The notes under the pieces were generated by a model. That model did no database searches and had not been told where the DNA came from. It saw nothing but the letters and a program-made list of their open reading frames with translations. Shown in pieces: positions 42,136 through 46,269 of a stretch of DNA of 46,269 nucleotides. How positions within the stretch are numbered: the first letter of the stretch is position 1; every line of letters begins with the position of its first letter. Source of the stretch: Actinomadura sp. CNU-125. Its GTDB lineage: Bacteria; Actinomycetota; Actinomycetes; Streptosporangiales; Streptosporangiaceae. Position numbers and translations under genes: made by a program. The DNA lies in the NCBI RefSeq assembly GCF_001942465.1, contig NZ_MKJY01000432.1, forward strand, positions 1-46,269, written 5' to 3'.

Positions 42136-43137
42136 TCAGGCGGTCTCGGCGGACGGGACGGGGCGGCGCGTCTTCGGCTCGTCCCAGATACCGAACGCCT
42201 TCCACACCCGCTTGCCGACCGGGTCGATCACGCCCAGTTCGGCCATCAGGTCACGGATCTTGCCGACCGAGTTGGCGATCTCCGCCTGGGACGCCTCGCT
42301 GCGGTAGGCCGCGCGGACGACGTCCTTCGGGATCCCGAAGTGGCGGACCATCGGCCCCGGCGGGGACAGCATGATCCGGGCCATCACGCCGAGCACGACC
42401 GGGGTGAACAGGCCGAGGACGCGGCGGCGCATCGGGTGCATGCGCGGGATGCGGTGCTTGAGGTAGTGCCGGGCGAACGAGATGTGCCGGGCCTCCTCCG
42501 CGATGTGGATCCGCATGATCGTCTCTTCGAGCGGGTGCTTGATATGCCCGTTCTTGAGCGACTTGCGCTGCACGTAGTCGATCGGGTCCTCGCCGCCGAG
42601 CACGAACACGAAGAACATCTCGGTGCTGATCAGCGGGATCCACGGGGCGGCCTCGGCGACGAGCGTCAGCGACTTCGGCATGCCGCGGATCGGCATCTTC
42701 GTCCGGTTCACGAACTCCTGGAACATCATCCCGTGGTGACATTCCTCGGTCGTCTCGTGGTAGACGTACCGGAACTCGGGCCGCCCGTTCGGCAGCCAGT
42801 ACGCGTAGCTGAGCAGCCCGCGCTTGAGCAGGTTCTCGAACTGCAGGCCGATCTTCATCGCGGTCGCGACCCGCCACAGCCCGATCTGCGACTGGATCTC
42901 GGGCGGCTGCGACCGGTACCACTCGGTCTCGCCGAGCCGGTCGAACTGGGGCAGCACCCAGCGCGGGTCGTTCTTGTCGACCGCGAAGTCCGGATCGTCC
43001 CACGGGATGTCGGCGTACGCCTCCCAGTGCTTTTCCACCGACGCCTTGTTCAGGCGGTCGATGACGCCGAAATAAGCCTTCTTGTCCTTGACCTGCTCGC
43101 GGACCTCGTCGGCGAGGCCGGTGGGTGCTTCGGGCAT
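42136..43137 (-). CDS. AurF-like non-haem diiron oxygenase
   Basis: The 333-residue helical protein has two carboxylate/histidine iron-binding signatures, YHETTEECHHGMMFQEF and HIAEEARHISFARHYL, in the ExxH-type spacing of the AurF (p-aminobenzoate N-oxygenase) superfamily. The reaction is not predictable beyond O2-dependent oxidation; mycobacterial relatives are uncharacterised. The ATG at 43137 follows CAGGGAGCG. It is the first gene of the unit AurF-like, BVMO, SDR, and the TetR gene stands 58 bases upstream on the same strand, so all four may be read together. Its long hydrophobic stretch PWIPLISTEMFFVFVLGG may fit a membrane-associated lipid substrate. Confidence 0.83.
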   Translation of the reverse strand: MPEAPTGLADEVREQVKDKKAYFGVIDRLNKASVEKHWEAYADIPWDDPDFAVDKNDPRWVLPQFDRLGETEWYRSQPPEIQSQIGLWRVATAMKIGLQFENLLKRGLLSYAYWLPNGRPEFRYVYHETTEECHHGMMFQEFVNRTKMPIRGMPKSLTLVAEAAPWIPLISTEMFFVFVLGGEDPIDYVQRKSLKNGHIKHPLEETIMRIHIAEEARHISFARHYLKHRIPRMHPMRRRVLGLFTPVVLGVMARIMLSPPGPMVRHFGIPKDVVRAAYRSEASQAEIANSVGKIRDLMAELGVIDPVGKRVWKAFGIWDEPKTRRPVPSAETA

Positions 43138-43195
43138 GGTGACGCTCCCTGGGGGGACGCGGCCGGAGGGGCCGGCCGGCACTTCGGGGGTTGGG

Positions 43196-43948
43196 CTATG
43201 CGGTTGTGGGGGACGGCTCGGGCGCGCGGGCGGCGTCCGGTGCGACGTCGGGTGCGGAGTCGGGTGCGGCGTCCGGGTCGGACGCTGGCGCCGCCGCCGC
43301 GGCCGTCCCGAGGACTCCGGGTTCGGGGACGATGAGCCGCGCGACGTCCTTGATCTGGCGCAGGACGGCCGCCTGGTGGCCTTCGGCGTCGTCGTCGAGC
43401 GCGTTCTGGATGGACAGGCCGATGAACATCGCGAACAGGCCGCGCAGCATCGTCGGGACGAAGTCGACGGGCAGCGTGCTGGCGGGGAAGAGGCGCTCGA
43501 ACACCTCCAGGATGACCCGCAGGACCCGTTCGTTGAGGTCCTGGCAGAGGGGGCGCAGCTCGTCGTCGGTGCGGGCCGCGACGGCCAGCTCGGTGAGGGC
43601 CTTGGCCGGACGGCCGCGGAACACCCCCCAGAGCAGGTCGAGCGCCCCCTCGACGTTGCGCCGCTCGGCGGGCAGCACCGCGAAGGCCGTCTCGTACGCC
43701 AGCCGCTGCGCCTCCAGCAGATGCTCCAGCGCCGCCGCGACCAGGACCATCTTCGTCGGGTAGTGGTGCTGCTGGGCTCCGCGCGAGACGCCGGCGCGCC
43801 GGGCGACCTCGGTGGTGGACGTCCCGGACCAGCCGAGATCGACGAGGCATTCCATGGTCGCCTCCAGGAGCCGGGCCCTGGTCCGCGACCGGCGTTCCTC
43901 CTGGGTGCGGCCGCCGCCCGAGCGGCGGCGGCGACGGCGAGCGCTCAC
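43196..43948 (-). CDS. TetR-family regulator of the oxygenase cluster
   Basis: The protein has about 250 residues. An Arg-rich N-terminus leads to a TetR helix-turn-helix (TRARLLEATMECLVDLGWSG, then STTEVARRAGVSRGAQQHHY). The C-terminal ligand domain (VEGALDLLWGVFRGRPAKAL, then TMLRGLFAMFIGLSIQNALD) is followed by an Ala/Pro/Asp repeat tail (PDAAPDSAPDVAPDAA). GTG at 43948 or 43954 is the likely start. A 24-bp palindromic operator begins about 25 bases upstream, so it probably represses itself and the oxygenase genes that follow. The ligand is unknown; a fatty acyl derivative is plausible. Confidence 0.9.
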   Translation of the reverse strand: MSARRRRRRSGGGRTQEERRSRTRARLLEATMECLVDLGWSGTSTTEVARRAGVSRGAQQHHYPTKMVLVAAALEHLLEAQRLAYETAFAVLPAERRNVEGALDLLWGVFRGRPAKALTELAVAARTDDELRPLCQDLNERVLRVILEVFERLFPASTLPVDFVPTMLRGLFAMFIGLSIQNALDDDAEGHQAAVLRQIKDVARLIVPEPGVLGTAAAAAPASDPDAAPDSAPDVAPDAARAPEPSPTTA

Positions 43949-43976
43949 TGACACACCCCGACCGTACGAGCGCACT

Positions 43977-44000
43977 TACAAGCAATCAAGCCTGCTTGTA
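43977..44000. promoter_or_regulatory. TetR operator: 24-bp inverted repeat
   Basis: Perfect 8-bp arms TACAAGCA and TGCTTGTA flank an 8-base spacer, just upstream of the tetR start and within an AT-rich patch. A second, internal dyad CAAGC-CT-GCTTG overlaps the right arm. This is the strongest operator candidate of the window. Confidence 0.75.
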
Positions 44001-44125
44001 TGTTGGCCGCATCACAATTGGACAACGCGTCTTATTGATCTACGTCGCGGTGCGGCCCGGGGAGCGCGCAGCGGTGCTCGGCCGCGGCACCGACGGCGGC
44101 CGCCACGCGTGCGGCCGGTCCGCCG

Positions 44126-44141
44126 TACGTCTCGGGACGTA
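44126..44141. promoter_or_regulatory. 16-bp inverted repeat upstream of the ABC exporter
   Basis: TACGTC-TCGG-GACGTA has perfect 6-bp arms about 90 bases before the ATPase ATG. No regulator of its own is adjacent except the TetR gene on the other side of the gap. Confidence 0.35.
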
Positions 44142-44232
44142 GCCGGACGCGCCCGCATGCACCGCAGGGCGCAGGAGCGGTGCATCTCCCGGCCCGACGA
44201 CGTACCCCGGGCCTCGCCGCGAGCATCACGGC

Positions 44233-45015
44233 ATGAAGGAAACAGCAGCGGCGCGAAAGCCGCCCGGGGCGTCCCCGCCCCGGCCCTCCGGAAGCGCCCA
44301 CACCGAGCGGCTCACCAAGGTGCACGGGTCCGGGCCCATGGCGGTCCGGGCCCTCGACGAGGTCAGCGTGGTGTTCCCGGCCGGGCGGTTCACCGCGATC
44401 ATGGGTCCGTCCGGCGCCGGGAAGTCGACGCTGATGCACTGCGCGGCCGGACTGGAGGACGCGACGTCCGGCAAGGTCTTCGTGGGCGACGAGGAGCTCG
44501 GGGCGCTGTCCGACCGGCGCCTCACCCGGCTTCGCCGCGAGCGCATCGGCTTCGTGTTCCAGGCGTTCAACCTGCTCCCCACGCTCACCGCGCGCGACAA
44601 CATCGTCCTGCCGATGACGCTGGCGGGCCGGACGCCCGACCCCGAGTGGTTCGACACGGTCGTCCGCGTCCTGCGGCTCGGCGACCGGGTCGCGCACCGT
44701 CCGGCGGAACTGTCGGGCGGCCAGCAGCAGCGGGTCGCGCTCGCCCGCGCGCTGATCACCCGCCCCGACATCGTGTTCGCCGACGAACCGACCGGCAACC
44801 TCGACTCCCGCACCGGGGCGGAAGTGCTGACGCTGCTGCGCGGCGCGGTCGACGACCTCGGCCAGACGGTCGCGATGGTCACCCACGACCCGGTCGCCGC
44901 CGCCCACGCCGACGCGGTCGTGTTCCTCGCCGACGGCGGCGTCGACGACGTCGTGGACGGCCCGACGGCCGACCGCGTCCTCGACCGGATGCGCGAGCTG
45001 GGAGGCCGGTCGTGA
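44233..45015 (+). CDS. ABC exporter ATP-binding protein (MacB/LolD-like)
   Basis: The 260-residue ATPase has Walker A GPSGAGKS at 58-65, the Q-loop VFQAFNLLPTLT, the ABC signature LSGGQQQRVALARAL, Walker B IVFADEPTGNLDS and the H-loop THDP. FNLLPTLTARDN and DEPTGNLD mark the MacB/LolD/FtsE branch, which works with FtsX-like permeases in export or envelope tension sensing rather than import. An extra 25-residue Pro-rich N-terminus is not conserved. The stop overlaps the permease GTG (GTGA), so the two are translationally coupled. The exported substrate is unknown. Confidence 0.93.
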   Translation: MKETAAARKPPGASPPRPSGSAHTERLTKVHGSGPMAVRALDEVSVVFPAGRFTAIMGPSGAGKSTLMHCAAGLEDATSGKVFVGDEELGALSDRRLTRLRRERIGFVFQAFNLLPTLTARDNIVLPMTLAGRTPDPEWFDTVVRVLRLGDRVAHRPAELSGGQQQRVALARALITRPDIVFADEPTGNLDSRTGAEVLTLLRGAVDDLGQTVAMVTHDPVAAAHADAVVFLADGGVDDVVDGPTADRVLDRMRELGGRS

Positions 45016-46269
45016 TCGGGCTCGTGCTCAAGGAGATCCGGGGCCGCAAACGCCGCATGGCGGGCGCGCTGACCGCGGTCTTCCTCGGCGTCACGTTCCT
45101 CACCGGGACGCTCGTCCTCGGCGACACCCTCGCGGGCAGCCTCGACTCCTACTACTCCGGCTCCTACGGCCGGACGGACGTCATCGTGCGGAACTCGACC
45201 GACGTGAGCGACTCGCCGTGGAGCGCCCGCGGCGAGATCGACGCCGCGCTCCTCGACCGCGTGACGGGCGTGGACGGCGTCGCGCACGCGGCGCCGCTCG
45301 TCCGGGGGTCCGGGCAGCTCCTCGGCGCGGACGGCACGACGATCGACAACCGCGGCCCCCGCGACGCCGGGAACTGGATCACCGATCCCGCCCTCAACCC
45401 GTACCGGGTCGCCGAGGGCCGCGCGCCCCGCGCACCGGACGAGGTCGTCGTCGACCGGCTGACCGCCGAGCAGGGCGGCCTGCGGGTCGGCGACCGGACG
45501 GCCGTCCTCACCCCGGACCGGGTCCCGGTGACGATCGTCGGGATCAGCATGTTCGGCGACGAGAAGACGTTCGGCGAGTCGTCGTTCACCGCGTTCACCC
45601 TGGAAGGCGCGCGCGAGCACGTCGCCGCGTCGCCCGACCGGCTCGGCGCCGTCCGGATCCGCGCCGCCGACGCACCTCCCCCGGCGAGCTGGCCGCCCGG
45701 GTCGCGCCGTGCTGCCCGCCGGGGGCGGAGGCGATCACCGCCGACGCGGCGATCGAGGAGGCCCTCGGCGACGTCGAGGCCGGAATGCTCGGCACGTTCC
45801 GCATCGTGATCGCCGCGTTCGGCGGCGTCGCGCTGCTCGTCGCGGCGTTCACCATCCACAACACGTTCGCGATCACCGTGGCGCAGCGGACCCGCGAGTC
45901 GGCGCTGCTGCGCGCCCTCGGCGCGGGCCGCCGCCAACTCGTCGCCCTCGTCGGCACCGAGGCGCTGCTGGTCGGGACCGCCGCGACGCTCGCCGGGCTG
46001 GCCGGCGGCCTCGGGTTCGCCGCGCTGCTGCGGCAGGTGTTCAACACGTTCCGCATCGGGATCGAGATGGAGGGCGTCACCGTCGCGGCGACGACACCGC
46101 TGATCGCGGTGCCGGTCGGGATCCTGGTGACGCTCGCCGCCGCCCTCGGCCCCGCACTGCGCGCGTCCCGGACCGCGCCGATGGCCGCGATGCGGGACGC
46201 GGCCGCGGAGCGCGCCCGTCCGTCGGAGGCGCGCGCATCATCCGGCGGTGTCTTCGCGCTGGTCGCCGC
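45012..46269 (+). CDS. FtsX-like ABC permease, frameshifted at about 45670, cut by the window edge
   Basis: The GTG at 45012 opens IGLVLKEIRGRKRRMAGALT and helix 1 (AVFLGVTFLTGTLVLGDTLA), followed by a MacB_PCD periplasmic domain (YGRTDVIVRNSTDVSDSPWS, then PYRVAEGRAPRAPDEVVVDR). At RAADA the frame breaks, and one base back it continues as TSPGELAARV, then EEALGDVEAGMLGTFRIVIA and the FtsX domain (AFTIHNTFAITVAQRTRESA, then LLRALGAGRRQLVALVGTEA). One missing base near 45672 explains this. The sequence in between (RVAPCCPPGAEAIT) may hide two more compensating errors. Actinomycete permeases of this type have about 830-850 residues, so at least the second half lies beyond the window. Confidence 0.85.

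Overview
The window is about 46 kb of very GC-rich DNA with actinomycete gene content: NrdJ/NrdR beside LexA, DUF1707, DUF4192, TerD, a mycobacterial-type P450, and a tmsA/tmsB-like pair for 10-methyl branched fatty acids. Ribosome binding sites are GGAGG-like and several transcripts look leaderless. This fits a Streptosporangiales chromosome, most likely of the Actinomadura/Thermomonospora type. That is an inference from gene content and composition, not from a search. I see no rRNA, tRNA, insertion sequence, prophage or CRISPR array.

Layout. 1-5.9 kb: a truncated membrane protein diverges from rnhB and a HhH-GPD protein; a two-domain TerD protein and an operon of two membrane proteins plus a lipoate ligase point left. 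6-11.2 kb: small regulatory and stress units (OsmC with a GntR regulator, a serine hydrolase, a DoxX protein, an XRE-MerR regulator pair diverging from a SnoaL-like protein). 11.2-18.9 kb: the core block nrdJ-nrdR, lexA and leuS, with tandem NrdR boxes, two SOS boxes, two strong terminators and a leucine-codon leader peptide with hairpins before leuS. 18.9-29.8 kb: a TerB-like protein, acyl-CoA ligase, P450, alpha/beta hydrolase, ATP-dependent DNA ligase, tmsB/tmsA, a DUF1707/DUF4870 protein, a polysaccharide deacetylase and a small conserved protein. 30.2-33.2 kb: an atypical SDR and an MFS exporter, divergent from a TetR repressor. 33.4-35.8 kb: a 28-residue-repeat protein, a small protein, DUF4192 and a phosphoribosyltransferase. 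35.9-39.6 kb: a DinG/XPD-type helicase, an aldo/keto reductase and DUF523. 39.6-44 kb: SDR, Baeyer-Villiger-type monooxygenase, AurF-like diiron oxygenase and TetR. 44.2 kb to the end: an ABC exporter ATPase and an FtsX-like permease cut by the right edge.

Ten genes, including the normally essential nrdJ, are broken by an apparent one-base indel, usually a missing G or C within a short G/C stretch. Their protein signal continues intact in another frame. I read these as mostly assembly errors and annotate each gene across the break.

The most interesting points are the putative leucine attenuator before leuS, the domain-permuted lipoate ligase operon, the tms lipid genes, the DUF4192/28-residue-repeat cluster, and the diiron oxygenase-BVMO-SDR cluster with its own TetR operator. 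I do not see a complete system that I can confidently call undescribed.
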